Source of the DNA: Vitis vinifera
Taxonomy: Eukaryota; Streptophyta; Magnoliopsida; Vitales; Vitaceae
Assembly: GCF_030704535.1 (NCBI RefSeq)
Contig: NC_081806.1
Location: 3,049,001 to 3,113,000, forward strand
Direction: 5' to 3'
Length of the DNA: 64,000 nt
Shown here: in pieces, positions 1-11,559 of the stretch
How the letters are laid out: every line of letters begins with the position of its first letter
How positions within the stretch are numbered: position 1 is the first letter of the stretch
Made by a program: the position numbers and the translations under genes
Notes under the pieces: generated by a model
The model's input: the letters and a program-made list of their open reading frames with translations, nothing else
The model's database searches: none
What the model was told of the DNA's origin: nothing

Positions 1-427
1 TGAATGGTTTTGGGTGGCATTCAACATTGTCTAAGTACTCAAAAACACCTGGATTCCATGTGGGCTTTGAATATTGGAGACAGACAAAGAGTAAGTGGAG
101 AGTGGTGGAGATTTGTGTAGAGTGTGAAAAAGCAGAGAGAAGAGAGTAGTGGCAGCCGATGATGACGCTGGCAAAGTGCTGGCCGGTTTCACTGGGAAGG
201 GAGGGAGAGGCGGATGATGGGTAATGGAGGAAAAAAAAGAAGAACAAAAAGGATAATTTTGGAAAATCACTAGACCCGGGGCAGTCTCGACACAAAATAT
301 GCAGTCGACTCGGAGTGCATGGAAAATATATAACTTTTCACATTAAGAGCCGGTTTTCAGATTTCATAAAGTTGGGTTCTAAAACCCATATATTTCTCAA
401 ATGTCCCCATCAAAACACAAGTCTCCC
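1..427. mobile_element. Mutator-like MITE copy, right part (continues off window)
   Basis: Bases about 121-427 closely match the right terminal inverted repeat of the complete element at 38696-39427. The match covers the CGGATGATGG-like stretch, the GCCGGTTTTCAGATTTCA stretch and the end CCATCAAAACACAAGTCTCCC. The last seven bases (421-427, GTCTCCC) correspond to GTTTCCC of the complete copy. Bases 1-120 differ from the interior of that copy. The left end lies outside the window, so the target duplication cannot be tested. It sits in an intron of the GT90 gene, 86 bp past the end of that gene's second exon. Confidence 0.75.
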
Positions 428-513
428 TTTCAGCCTTGTGTTTGTCTGCCATACGTGGAACCTACCTACTACTGAAAAAAATATTGAACAGATCAGTAAG
501 AAGAAGCAATTAC

Positions 514-1289
514 CAACCCCAGAAGGACCAGTCAGGAAACACCACATCCAAAGTCCACCGATCCCCACAGTAGCGAAACAGAGGTGGTGGGCTCGTCGAG
601 TTGGGTCCACGGTGGTCGCCTGATCTGATCACCGGCCTGTCATTGCAGTCAAACGTCAGCTCCAAGTCCAGTAACTTTCCGGGGTACCTTCTGAGAAGTT
701 GCAGAATACCCCATATTGTGAACACATCTCTAGTCTGTATCGACTTCTTGTACTTCTCTATGTACACTTTGCCCTTCACAATAACCAGTCTGAAATGGGC
801 ACTCCTCTTAGCTCTCTCCACCATATCCCTACTAATCCCTGTGGTCTTCCATGGCTTCAAATCTTCATGGATCCATCTAAAGTAATCTGGGCAAACAGGT
901 TTCCATGCCAAGTCTGTATCAAATGTTGTTGGGTAATTTCCTGGGCAGGTTTGAGTGAGATTCCTGGCGGAGCAGTTGAGTGGGACTACAATTGGCCTCG
1001 GCGTTTTCCGGTGATTTTCAGAGATTGGTACTGCTTTGCGCTCAGAATTATTAACCAGAAAGATAAACTGCAGAAGATAGAAATAATCAATAGAACTCAT
1101 ATGGTCATGAACTAAAGAAGTAACTGAAAGCTCTTGGCCAAAACATATGGAAGATCATGGTAGAGAAGTTTTGGTAGTTACACGGCTGCTGAAGCAGAAA
1201 AAAGAGATGAAGGCAGCTGCAACAAAGAGAATGAAGAAGAGGAAAAACGTATAGATAGTAATACTGCAAGCTGCAGGTGCTTTCTTCAT
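514..1289 (-). CDS. GT90 (rumi/KDEL-type) O-glucosyltransferase-like protein, 5' part only
   Basis: Two exons are seen: 1289..1182 and 1067..514. Exon 1 starts at ATG 1289 and encodes 36 residues with a hydrophobic segment at about 10-31, consistent with a type II membrane anchor. The 114-bp intron is phase 0 (donor GTAACT, acceptor TTCTGCAG). Exon 2 carries the start of the plant DUF821/GT90 domain: a Cys-rich segment with NCSARN and TCPGNYP, then CPDYFRWIHEDLKPW, and at its end CGDRWTLDVVFPDWSFWGW. In the family this domain lies in the endomembrane lumen and transfers a sugar to protein or glycan. Exon 2 ends at a donor (TG|GTAATT) that splits the last Trp codon; read without splicing, a stop follows at once. 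The remaining catalytic exons must lie left of the window, beyond a transposon in the next intron. Whether the gene is intact there is unknown. The acceptor-substrate specificity cannot be read from this part. Confidence 0.72.
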
Positions 1290-1584
1290 TAATGGCAGAC
1301 GAAAAATTCTCAACCCAGAAAAATCTCTGCCCAGTTGAGACCTCTGCAAGATTGCAGTAGAGAAGCGCTGCATATTTTGAATCACAGTCATGAAGATGAT
1401 CAGTCAATAAGTTTTTCTTGTTAATTTTATCAGACACAGTACAAAGGGCAATTCTGCTTCTTCTCCACCACACATGCGATTCTAATTCAAAGTGTTCTTC
1501 ACACCGACATATTGTTGAATAGTTCCAGGAAGAAATACACGGAAGAGTTCAGACGCTAAGTCAACTTAAATCAATTCAAGCAAT

Positions 1585-1842
1585 CTGAGAGGGGCTATTT
1601 TATTGGCAAGCCTGAACTCTAGATTAGGTGGTGTGCTTAACTCTCCGACCTCTGCTGGGTTATCCTAAAAAAAATACAATATTTACGGATGAAAAATCAT
1701 GGTTGTTCAATTCAAGAAATCTGAGAGGGGCTATTTTATTGGCAGGCCCGAACTCTACATTAGGTGGTGTGCTTGACTCTCCGACCACTGATGGGTTATT
1801 GTAAAAAACATACAATATTTACGGATGAAAAATCATGGTTGT
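1585..1842. repeat. Tandem duplication, period 136 bp
   Basis: The segment beginning CTGAGAGGGGCTATTTTATT at 1585 recurs at 1721. The copies share GGTGGTGTGCTTnACTCTCCGACC and end with TACGGATGAAAAATCATGG. Differences are a few substitutions and small indels. No coding frame is shared by the two copies. Confidence 0.85.
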
Positions 1843-2420
1843 GGGGATCTTCCCCACGTGTCTGTCCATGTAGCAGTACCCTTATTGGACCACTTGTCAC
1901 TCCCTCCATATCTACTTGGACAACCATCGAAGTACCCAGAAACGTTCTATCTAGACCGCATAAGTTCACTGAGCGAACAACACCTTCCTGCGAGCCCAAA
2001 ATCCTCCCTGTTATGTGAAACAATGACCATTTGACACAGTAGTGATTGATGAAACCTTCCCCCATTCTTATGTCTGCAACAATGGACCATCACATCCTGT
2101 CAAGTTGCATCATGACACGCCGTCTGATGCAGCCACCAGCCACCCTAAAATGCAATGATTGCTTTGCCACCCACTGGACAACCATCATTGCAGTTTAGGT
2201 CAAGGCGTCAACTCAACACTACAATGTTTTCCTCCTTGAGCACTATAAAAACCCCCTTGAAATAGAACTTAGGTACACAACACAAAAAGGGCTCCCACAT
2301 CTCCTCTCTTGTCTAAAGGTTCCTATCCATTTGGTGCCTGACTTGAGCTTCGAAGGGTGTGTCCGAACGACCTATTTGAACATCTTTTGTGTAGGGGAGA
2401 AGCTAACCTAGTCTCTAGTT
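1843..2420 (+). mobile_element. Decayed LTR-like segment
   Basis: This stretch has the architecture of the LTR at 34258-34940. A GCTTTGCCACC-containing part is followed by a TATA box (TATAAAA at 2244-2250), a pyrimidine-rich part, and then GGGTGTGTCCGAACGACC leading to GAACATCTTTTGT, which closely resembles the LTR at about 34818-34853. No internal region or second LTR was found beside it, so it may be a solo LTR or a fragment. The boundaries are approximate. Confidence 0.5.
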
Positions 2421-5389
2421 GTTGGATTGGAACTTTCGTTGCCACAATCGAGAGAGAATTTTATCCTCAATTGACTTGGTATCAACAATGGTGAAAAACA
2501 TTTTCTTCTCCTCTTTTTGTATAGTGAGTGATTGCTTGTATCCGTGAAGAGTTAGTATGAATTGATTAAAAGAAAAATAAAATGGTAGAGTAAACATATA
2601 AGATGAAAATTTTCATACCTTTATTAAGTTATGAGTGAATTGGATGGATTGTTTGAAATTGGTTTTTTTCTTTGGAGAATCGTCAACATATTTCTCATAT
2701 ATTCTCTCTCGTTGGTAATGGGGAGCAATTGTTCTTTATGAAAAATCCATACACCATATACTATTTCTCAACGCCAAATATCATACTTAAAATGTCTTCT
2801 TTTATGATTTTAAAAAGCTACGAAGTAAAAAGTCCATCATTATTGATCCATAAATGGTATTATAAGATTTTTGTTTCTTTCCTTTAATAGCAAGTTTTTA
2901 TTTGCGAGAGAGGTGATGGAGAACATTGATGTCTCGAACTAAGGGAGTGATTTGGTTTTGTCATAATAGAAAATTTATAGTGTTTGACTTTATTGAAATC
3001 AAACTAGAACATTGATGAGAAACTTAGATATTAAAGTTGTGTTTTTTTTTTTTTTTTTAACTTTGATGAAAAATATGATTTACCAAAATAAAAGGAGTCT
3101 TTAATGGTATTTGACTACCATTATTTAAGTGACTTATCATTTGAATAAGCTCAAACTTTTATGCTTAGAGTGTGTAATACACATTGTGAATCCCAATCTT
3201 ATAAATCTAACTTTTTAGGAAAATTGATTGTTCGAACATTAGAATCTTGTTTAGTAGGAGGTCATATATGCATATTTATTTCTTCAATTTATTAAACCAA
3301 ATAAAATCTACTTTATTTTCCCAATTTAAAACCACATGGGGTCTTGACTTATTGTGAACATAGGGGGATAGTCCATTGAAATTTCAAATACCAACGAGGT
3401 TTTCATTGCCCTGTAAGTTGGAATTCCGTGTATGACCAGGCTTGTACATGTTACTGTCATACAAAACCCCTGATTCAAGCCTTGTATTATTTTCATTAAT
3501 AAACATAATTATATTTATACATCTCTTATAAGCATAAAGCCTGGTTTGGGCTAAGAATTCAATTCCAGTCCCGGCTTGAAGACTAGCTAGGGGCAACCTG
3601 GCCCAACCCAAACCCTAACCAAGAAGGCCCAATCGGCCTGGCCCAACCTGTTTATACTCAAGAAGGAAGTGAAGAAATTGGACGCTTAGGAGAGAACTTG
3701 TATTTTGATAGCTAGTAGCAGAATCATGCAGTTTGAGGTGTTAATTTCTTATAATGCGTAAATTCCTGAAGAGGGGGAGTGGGGTGGGAGGCAAGTGTTG
3801 GGCAGAGGAATGTTATCAACTCCTCATGTTGAGCTTGAAGATAAGCAAAGCTATCATCAAAAGAAGTAATCACAACTCGCATCTCTCCTGCTAGCGCATT
3901 AGTGGTGGTCATCCTCCCATCAGTTCTATAGCTCGAAGGAATGCCTAAAACCGAGCTTCCTTATTCAGTTGTACAAGGCACCAACTAAGAAAGTCAAGGA
4001 ATCAAAATGAGACTGGTACTAAGAGAAACGATGTGAAAGATCGAGCTAAGTATAACCAATTGAAGCAAATGTAAGAATGTCTTAATGGAATTTGAAAGAC
4101 TTGAGTGCCTTGAATGGTCCCCCATGTCTCATGAATGGACTCTTGGACAGCTCTAAACATCTCCTCTGCATTGACACCCTCAATCTCCTTCAGTTGAGTC
4201 TCCTCTTCTTGGAGGGCCTCCTGTATTACTATGGGTGGTGTTGCTGACTACATTTTGGAGTTTCTCTAGCTTCATTTGATTTTCCATTCCTCTCCACATC
4301 TCATTGACATTGTGCTAAGGCTTCATCAATATGTAGCTTCTGATTCTTTAGTCCCTATATAACCAACCTCAGTACTTTCTTGATAAAGAGGGCTAGACTG
4401 ATCTTATATCATATACATAGATACCTCTATCTTGAGAGTTTCTTTTCTTGGGAACTCTACATGCCTTGAGAAAGCCCCTATCTTTGAATATGATATGAAA
4501 CACAAAGAACAAACCCTAGTAGAGCAAAAAAGGAAAAGAAAGAGAAAAAGAAAAAGAGTACTGGAAAATAATACTTCCTGAAGTGAGAAAAACCTTAAAT
4601 TGTGCAACAACGAATGAGAGAATCTCGATGAAGCTTGGAAGGAGAAGAAACATGCCTAACATGCCTAACATGCAAGCCGTGACTTTTCAGATTTGAAAGC
4701 TCTTCTCTAAAATGACGCCACATAAAAAACGAGGAGGTTTCCCTCGCCTAAAGTCCTTTGGGCAAAATGGAAAAGGGAGTAAAGTGCAAAGACTTTCTCA
4801 TCCGACACCAACATGTGGACTTTTGAAAGCCAATCAAACCTCTGTGCTGTCATTATTAGCCTAGCTCTAAGCCAAATCCTGATAAAGAAACCTTGTAGTG
4901 CATTGAATGAAGGCACTTTGGCACCCTGATCAAGTTCTCAGAACCAAACTTTCCTGTGGGCAATCCAATTTCTCGAAGCGCTACTCAGCGATCCATGAGA
5001 GGTAAGCAAGGAAGTTCTTCTTTGAGTCTCAATGTTGTATATGCTAGTAAACAATCTCCTACTTAATAATTTGTTGTCTTGCAGGAATCTAGAGTGCTAG
5101 GTCCAGACAAGTTAGGAGGAATATAATTACTCTTGATATTTTTAGTATTTCTTTTAAAATACTAAAGGGTTATATTGTTATATTAATATTTTTTAAATCA
5201 TTTTACTATCATATGGTGCCCATCTTCAATTACTGCATACAAGTAGGTTTTCAAAAATCGACTAATTTTCTGAAAAGAAGAAAAAGAGTATAATATTTAG
5301 GGGGTGTTTAATAAATCAATTTAATCACTTAATTTGACTTAATAATTTAATTTAAATCATTAAATATATTAAATATGTTTGATAAAATA
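2421..5389. other. Intergenic, AT-rich; no gene recognised
   Basis: Mostly low-complexity AT-rich DNA, with a poly-T run near 3040-3058. On the minus strand, about 4240-4090 reads open through a Glu/Gln-rich helical stretch (EALQEEETQLKEIEG, then MFRAVQESIHETWGT). It looks like a decayed coding remnant, perhaps from a retroelement gag region, but no family is recognised. Other short frames here look accidental. Confidence 0.4.
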
Positions 5390-5844
5390 AGGGTAGATGA
5401 AGAGAGGCGATGTATTGTTCGATCAGAGGATCAACTAACACAAGAATAGAAATCTAGTTGCATTTTATGCCCCCTCATTACATCAACACCCTCCAAATAA
5501 TGCTAAAAAAAGGAGGAAATCCTTTTTCCTGATCTTTTTCTTTAGTACTTCTAGATCTAGACAAAGAAGTTGAAAAAAATCTGAAGGGATCTTCCATGTG
5601 AGCATTTCCTTATACAAACAATAAATGCATTCATTCTACCATTTTGTATAGGCATGCCATAAACGTGAGAACATACACACTCCATTATTGCAGGTTTCTT
5701 GGCACTTTCCGGGCTCACGAATTTTACATTTGTCGCTAATTGTTCTAACATCTTGAAGGTTTTACACCACTTCTTGTTGAAAGATACTTAAAGGGCATGC
5801 AGTACTGAAGTATTGTTCATTCACAAATCAACCTTTTCTTTCAG
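5390..5844 (+). promoter_or_regulatory. Upstream region of LOR copy A (repeated unit)
   Basis: Contains the block ATTACATCAACACCCTCCAAA (about 5476), which recurs upstream of the other LOR copies near 8020, 11670 and 17940. An AAACGTGnnA-type ACGT core near 5660 is kept in the other copies as AAACGTGgCAAA. This conserved 0.4 kb marks the 5' border of the tandem unit and probably holds the promoter. No clear TATA box was assigned. Confidence 0.5.
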
Positions 5845-6556
5845 ATGGCCAAGGTCCACCCTCAAAGACCTGCTCCTCCTTCTCCACCTTCTGATTCTTA
5901 CATCACTTCAAGGAGGGAGACTTTTACTCTGTGGATGAAATCACTTGTCATACGAGGAAATGGATACACTGTCTTCAATTCTGATGGCGAGATTGTTTAT
6001 CGGATGGATAATTATGACAAGAAGTGCAGCAGTGAAGTTTATCTCATGGATCTTCAGGGCAAAGTTCTCTTCACCATACTTCGAAGGGTGAGTGATATTG
6101 TAGTTTGAATGATCATGTCTTAAGATTGATTTATGAATTTTCAGGACTTCAACTCATTTGGGTTTTCTTCATTTTAATTAATCTGTGCAGAAGCTACGCG
6201 TTTTTGGAAGATGGGAGGGGTATAAATGCAGTGGTTCAAAGGTGGGCAGTCAGAAGCCATGTTTTCAAGTCAGAAAACATTGCAGAATTCTGGGAGGAGG
6301 TTCATCATGTGAAGTTACAGTGAGGCCTAATGAAGCTCAATCATATCATTACAGAATACAGGGCTTGGCCGGTAAATCAACATTCAAGATTGTAAACAGT
6401 GAAGGAGGAGTCATGGCAGAGGTAAAGCAAAAGCAAACATCTTCAGGAGTAGTGCTGGGAGATGATGTATTGGACTTGGTGGTGGAGCCCCATGTTGATC
6501 ATTCCCTTGTCATGGCTCTTGTGGCAGTATGCGGACTGATCCACCATAGAATGTGA
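5845..6556 (+). CDS. LURP-one-related (LOR/DUF567) protein, copy A
   Basis: Two exons, 5845..6087 and 6191..6556, with a phase-0 intron (GTGAGT...GTGCAG), give 202 residues. The protein starts MAKVHPQ, then TFTLWMKSLVI and GYTVFNSDGEIVYRMDNY, the signature opening of the LOR beta-barrel that resembles the Tubby C-terminal domain. Exon 2 carries LRVFGRWEGYK, RIQGLAGKSTFKIVNSEGG and the C-terminal VVEPHVDHSLVMALVAVCG helix. The length matches the family norm of about 200. LURP1 in Arabidopsis is needed for full resistance to oomycete; the biochemical activity of the family is unknown. The MAKVHP start is shared by all copies. Unlike copy C it lacks the second intron: GCAGAG is joined directly to GTAAAGC. 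First of four tandem units. Confidence 0.92.
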
Positions 6557-7427
6557 AATAAACTTCTCCCCATGAAGATAGTAAAGCTGACTTGAAGATA
6601 AAAGAGGCCAGGGTTTTCCAAAGTTTCATCAACTTCATCATACCAGTGATGAAAGAAAGACCAACACCATTTTGAAATGACCCAATGAAAATCTGGCATA
6701 TACAGGGACGATGGAGTCTGAGGGCTTTGAAGAGGCTCAGGGTTCATGTCATGAATGTGATGAAAAAGATTTGAAGAACACTCAAGGAAATGGGAAATTT
6801 GATGGAATAGTCTGCTATACATGTTTCAGATAAAATCCCAATTCTTTCATGATGTAAAAGGGCCATCAGTGTCATCACATTCAAATAATCAAATGACCTT
6901 TTTCACTTTTTCCTTCCACTTGAAATTTAAAATAGAAAAGCCCAAAAAGCTAACTCAAAGTTCCATCTTCCCATCACATTACACTCCCTGTCAACCCTCC
7001 AAATTAATAATATTTCTTAACCTTTCTCCCCATTAACTATACTTTTTTAATACTCCTCGGTTTCAACCTCTCTCATGAAGATTCGATCTTATTTATTGGA
7101 AACCATAATCTATCGTGTGCATGGCTTCAACGTGATCCAATGTCCCATATTTTTATTTACGAGTTTTCTTCTACACTTTATTTTAGAAATTATAATCACG
7201 ATGATTACATCCATGACTAATCACTTTTAGTTAGGTAAGCTTTCATGTCAAGAACATATTTCAAAGTTGATGCTCCGTACTCCATTTGAACTTAAACAAG
7301 ATCAAATTACTCTAATACTAAGTAAGAACGAATGAATTTAACGATCTTATTGTTCCTTCTTTTTTCTTTTTCCTTGTAAACAACGGGAGAAGGTCTGAAG
7401 TATGAAAAGTTTAATTGTTAATCGATT
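6557..7427. other. 3' flank of LOR copy A, part of the tandem unit
   Basis: The first 250 bp (GACTTGAAGA..., TTTCATCAACTTCAT) are conserved after copies B and C, so they include the 3' UTR. The block at about 6911-7040 (AACTCAAAGTTCCAT, then GTCAACCCTCCAAATTAATA) recurs at about 10440-10525 and 14740-14800. It therefore also belongs to the duplicated unit. No other gene is seen. Confidence 0.6.
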
Positions 7428-7725
7428 AACAATAATCTTAAAGATAGATTAAATTAAAGTATAAGTTTTCCTTCCTTCCTATTACATCAAGATATTTTTA
7501 AGTTATGACATGAGGCAACTACCGATTGAATGGTTAAAAGATGAAGAATGAGAAAAAAATTAATAGTCTCAAATTAACAATAATCTTAAAGATAGATTAA
7601 ATTAAAGTAAGTTTTTTTTCCTTCCTACTACATCAAGATATTTTTAAATTGTGACATGAGGCCACTACCGATCGAATGATTAAAAGATGAAGAATGAGAA
7701 AAAATTAATTGTCTCAAATTTTAAA
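7428..7725. repeat. Tandem duplication, period 148 bp
   Basis: AACAATAATCTTAAAGATAG begins at 7428 and again at 7576. Both copies continue through TACATCAAGATATTTTTAA, TGACATGAGGC and GATGAAGAATGAGAAAAA, with only a few differences. No coding frame is conserved. Confidence 0.85.
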
Positions 7726-7889
7726 ACAACTTCATTGACCATCACATGAATGTGTTTGCATTCATTTTAGGGTTTTTATTTTATTTTTATTTTTTATTGG
7801 GTGTAATAATCTTTCTTCTCAAGCGTAGAGGATTACTCAAATGATATATAGTTTTCACATGCAACAAAGCTATAGAATATGATGTCAAA

Positions 7890-8345
7890 CCCCATGGCCT
7901 TTGGTCCCTCTCTCAACCACCTAACTTAAATATTACGTACAGATATGAATGAACTGATGAGGGTTGAATCTAAGAGATGTGGTTGGTTGCTAAGAGGGCC
8001 AACCCAATATTTATATCCCACATGACATCAACAACCTCCAAAACAATGATATTAAAAAAGGGACCGACATTTTCCTAATCTATTTCATTAATATTACATA
8101 TTATGCCTGCACATATCAAGTCTAAAAAATTTGAAGTACCATCAACGTAAGCATGCTTTCTTAAACAACAAATGCATTCGGCCTCTTCCGTATACGCACG
8201 CCATAAACGTGACAAACTCTACCAGAAATGGTAGAAGAATACCCTCAAGTCTTACCCCATCATCAATCCTAAACCTGGTGCATTGCCATGGCATTTGCTC
8301 ACCAAGGGAAATGATGATCAATAACTTGAGGTGTTGGGATTTTTG
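7890..8345 (+). promoter_or_regulatory. Upstream region of the LOR pseudogene (repeated unit)
   Basis: Equivalent to the regions upstream of copies A, B and C: it has CACATGACATCAACAACCTC (about 8020), a CATAAACGTGACAAA block (about 8201) and an ACCCTCAAGTCTT block (about 8240). It is cut off from its gene start by inserted AT-rich DNA from about 8350 to 8940. Confidence 0.55.
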
Positions 8346-8637
8346 TTAGAACTAGGCTTAGGGTTGATGACTTAGAATGAATTTATTTATAACTTTAGAA
8401 TTTGAAATCTTTGGGGTAACTTCAATTAATTTTGGATTGGAAATTTGTAACTATTAAATTATTTTTATGATTTGATCATTGAATCAGTAACAACTTGCTA
8501 CAATATGGATTTAGTTAGAGGTAATGAGGTACAATATAAATTTGGTTAATTAAGTTCGATTTTGAGTTAAGGTTTAGAATTCGACATATGAAATGATTGT
8601 AGTGCCCTTCTCTTTGAATTTGGGGTCTCAAAACATT

Positions 8638-8939
8638 TAGACTGCATTTGATTTTTGAAAAATTTAAGGGAAAGAAAATAAAAAGGAAAAGTAAAAGAAA
8701 AAAACAACGAAGTAAAATTAAAAGTATATTTAAAGTTAATAAATTATTTTATATGATATTTCAAATTTATTTCATTTATTTTAATTCATCAATGTAACAA
8801 TTAAATAATTTAAAAATACATAAATTTATTATTAGTTTTAATTATATTTGATTTTTTTAAATATTTTTTTATAAGAAAATATTTTTTTTTTTTGATATTT
8901 TTTTTTCCTTAGTCATTTTCAGAAACTAAACATAATCTT
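8638..8939. mobile_element. AT-rich MITE, family shared with 63213-63527
   Basis: The ends are imperfect inverted repeats (TTAGACTGCATTTGATTTTT against the complement of CAGAAACTAAACATAATCTTA). The body, read as its reverse complement, matches about 63300-63450 (for example TAATTAAAACTAATAATAAA, then AATTATTTAATT). It lies between the promoter block and the start codon of the LOR pseudogene. No target duplication was established. The borders are approximate. Confidence 0.55.
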
Positions 8940-8990
8940 AATTAATGGCATTGGAGCTCTCTTCACTCACAAGTCAATTATTTCCTTCAT

Positions 8991-9743
8991 ATGGCCAAGG
9001 TCCACCCTCAAACACTTGCTCCTCTAGAAATAAGATTTGATATGAACAACCCAAAAAGAGTAAGGTGGTGTTTGTTTTTTTACTTAATTTTAAATAGAAC
9101 CTTAAAACTTATTAGTGTTAAATATTAAGTTGTTTGTTTTTATACTATTTTATTTCTATTAAGTATTTAAAAGTAAAGAAAAACCAATATATTATTTTTT
9201 TATTTAGAAAAAGCTACATATTTTGATTTTTTCTATACAGTAAAAAGTTTATAATAAGTTATGAAAAAAATAGAAAAACAAACAATCTAAATTTTGAAAA
9301 CAAATTATTTTCAGTAAAAAAGAAAAAAAAAAAAAAACAAACAAACACCACCTAAGACCTTTTTCGGATAACCCAATTCATTTGGAACCCCGTTATCCAC
9401 TATGTTTCCTATTTAAAAATCAATCCTTTGTCTTTATGTTTTCACATTGAGAATCTTTATAGATGAAGAGATGTAAACGGGCTTCTTATTTGCCAAACAG
9501 ATCCTCATACATCTATATATAAACGTTGATTTATCAAGAATAATGAAGAAAAGAAGAGTTTTGTTGTGGGTTAATGTACAGGTAAAGCAAAAGCAGACAT
9601 CTCCAAGGGTGGATTTTGGGGATGATGTACTAAGCTTGGTGGTGAAGCACCATGTAGATCATTCCCTCATTATGGCTCTTGTGGCCATGTGTGGACTGGC
9701 CCACCGGATTACCCTGTGTCCTACATTAAATTTCTTTGAGTGA
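8991..9743 (+). pseudogene. LURP-one-related pseudogene (second unit of the array)
   Basis: Only the two ends of the gene survive. At 8991 the start ATGGCCAAGGTCCACCCTCA matches exon 1 of the intact copies for about 35 bp and then stops. From 9582 to about 9712 the last exon is recognisable (VKQKQTSPRV, then VVKHHVDHSLIMALVAMCGL), preceded by the end of an intron (GTTGTGGGTTAATGTACAG) that matches the second intron of copy C. The rest of exon 1, intron 1 and all of exon 2 are missing and replaced by a MITE and unrelated DNA. The normal stop codon is lost and the frame runs on to 9743. No functional LOR protein can come from it. Confidence 0.85.
9064..9351. mobile_element. PIF/Harbinger-type (Tourist-like) MITE with TAA target duplication
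   Basis: Begins GGTGGTGTTTGTTTTTTTAC and ends AACAAACAAACACCACC, a terminal inverted repeat of at least 11 bp. It is flanked on both sides by TAA. The GGnGGTGTTTG start and 3-bp TAA duplication fit Tourist-like MITEs. The interior (ACTTAATTTTAAATAGAA and AGTAAAGAAAAACCAAT) resembles 42028-42310. It is inserted inside the LOR pseudogene. Confidence 0.75.
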
Positions 9744-11559
9744 TCAATTTTAGTGTAACAATAAATTCTAATTTTTTGAATTGATTTTAATTGCAAAGAA
9801 ATTTAATAAGAAAATAATTATATTTGTTAAAATCATCATAGTAAATCCTCATATAAAAAAAAATTGCTAACAAATGAGTGTCCAACAATATTACATTAAA
9901 AAAATTTAATGATATTTTTTTATACAACCAAATAATGATTTTAGTACTTTTAAACGATTAGGTTGAGGAAACTTGATTTTTTTAAAAAAAATTAATACAA
10001 ATGTAATAATATTTCTCCAAATCATCTTAATGAATTTTTATTTGAAAAAAAGGAAAAAGAAAAAATGTATTTACATGCATGTATATAATAATAATAATAA
10101 AATAAGAACTTTTTAAAAATAATTTAAGTTTTATATACTTACGGGTCAAAGATAATACTTATAATTAAATGTAGTATTTATATTATTAAAAAGTAATATC
10201 TAAATAATAAAAAATATTATTTTGTTTGAACTTATGAATTAAAATATTTACAATAATACCGGGTGGACTAATTCTTGACATGATTGAAATGTAATTTGTA
10301 TGCACCAATAATTCCTAGAAAACTCATCAAGGCAATACCCCATCCTAATCATCACATGAAATAATGGAATAATTTGACTAAAACCATACCTTTTTCACTT
10401 TTTCCTTCAAATTGAAATTAAAAAATCATAGACATTAGAAAAGTTAGAAAACCAACTCAAAGTTCCATATTCCTTCACATCAAATTCTTGTCAAACCTCC
10501 GAATTAGTGATGCTTTTTCTCCATGTTAACTAACTTTTTCAATGCTCTTAGGCTATATATTAAAAGATTAATGTTATGTTATACTAGGGAGAAAAAAATA
10601 ATTTAAAAAAAAAGAAATTTTTTATATACAAGAGTATCAAACATAATTATTAGAAATTGATTTATGTTCAAATTGTTTAATATAAAAGAATTGAAATATT
10701 TGAAATGGGTTTTAAGTAGGGTATAAAAATAATATATTTATTTTATTTTTTTTTCATTTTTTGGGAAAAAAAATGCTGTCCAAATTTGAAAATGAAAACA
10801 AAAAAATAGTTTTTTGGAGCATGTTTGGTAACAGTTTATAAAAACAAAGTTCCTTCCCAAATTTGAGAACATGTTTTATAATTTGTTGATAATAAAAGGC
10901 AATTATTTCATAATTTGATACAAAAATATGGTGTTTTTTTAAAACATGTTTTAATTGTTTTTAAAATAAAACACTATAAATAAAAGTTACTTTTAAAAAA
11001 ATATTTTAAAATATAAAAATTTGACTGAGAATATTTTGAAGTTCCATGGACAACCATCTTCTAAAAATATTTTCAAAAATATTTTTTTTAAAGAATTGTT
11101 TCCAAATAAAAAATAAAAATCTTCTCTCAAATCAATTGGGCTTTCTTTTTTGCCCTCGTTTTTCCCGCAAAAGAATTATGACAGCTAGGTAGTGAAGCTT
11201 ATCCATGACTAGGCAAAGTTCTAAACGTGGAGAATTCAAGGTTGGAAAAGGGTGTGTGAACAACCCAACATTAAAGGGAGTTTTCTTGCTTAGAACTTAG
11301 TTGTCTCATATTCTAGAACTACTCCATTGTCTCTACAATGGGTGTTGATTTTAATTGTTGGGACTAATGACATTTTTAAGCTTAAACAATTATTTAAACC
11401 AACAATTCACTTATTAATTCGTATGAAATTAGCTTTCTAGTAATAATTATTAAACATCGTTCCACCCTTGAGCCGATTAACCTTGAATCAACATCGTGAT
11501 TAATTAGTAATAGTAGTCCTTTTTTGTTATCTTCCAACCCTCTAATTGAATTGAATATG
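9744..11559. other. Intergenic, very AT-rich, within LOR unit 2
   Basis: No gene seen. The block at about 10411-10525 repeats the 3' flank of copies A and B, which shows that the second unit is complete in outline. From 10545 to 11130 the sequence has poly-A/T runs and TGTTTGGTAACAG-type words typical of MITE ends, but no clean borders. Confidence 0.5.
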
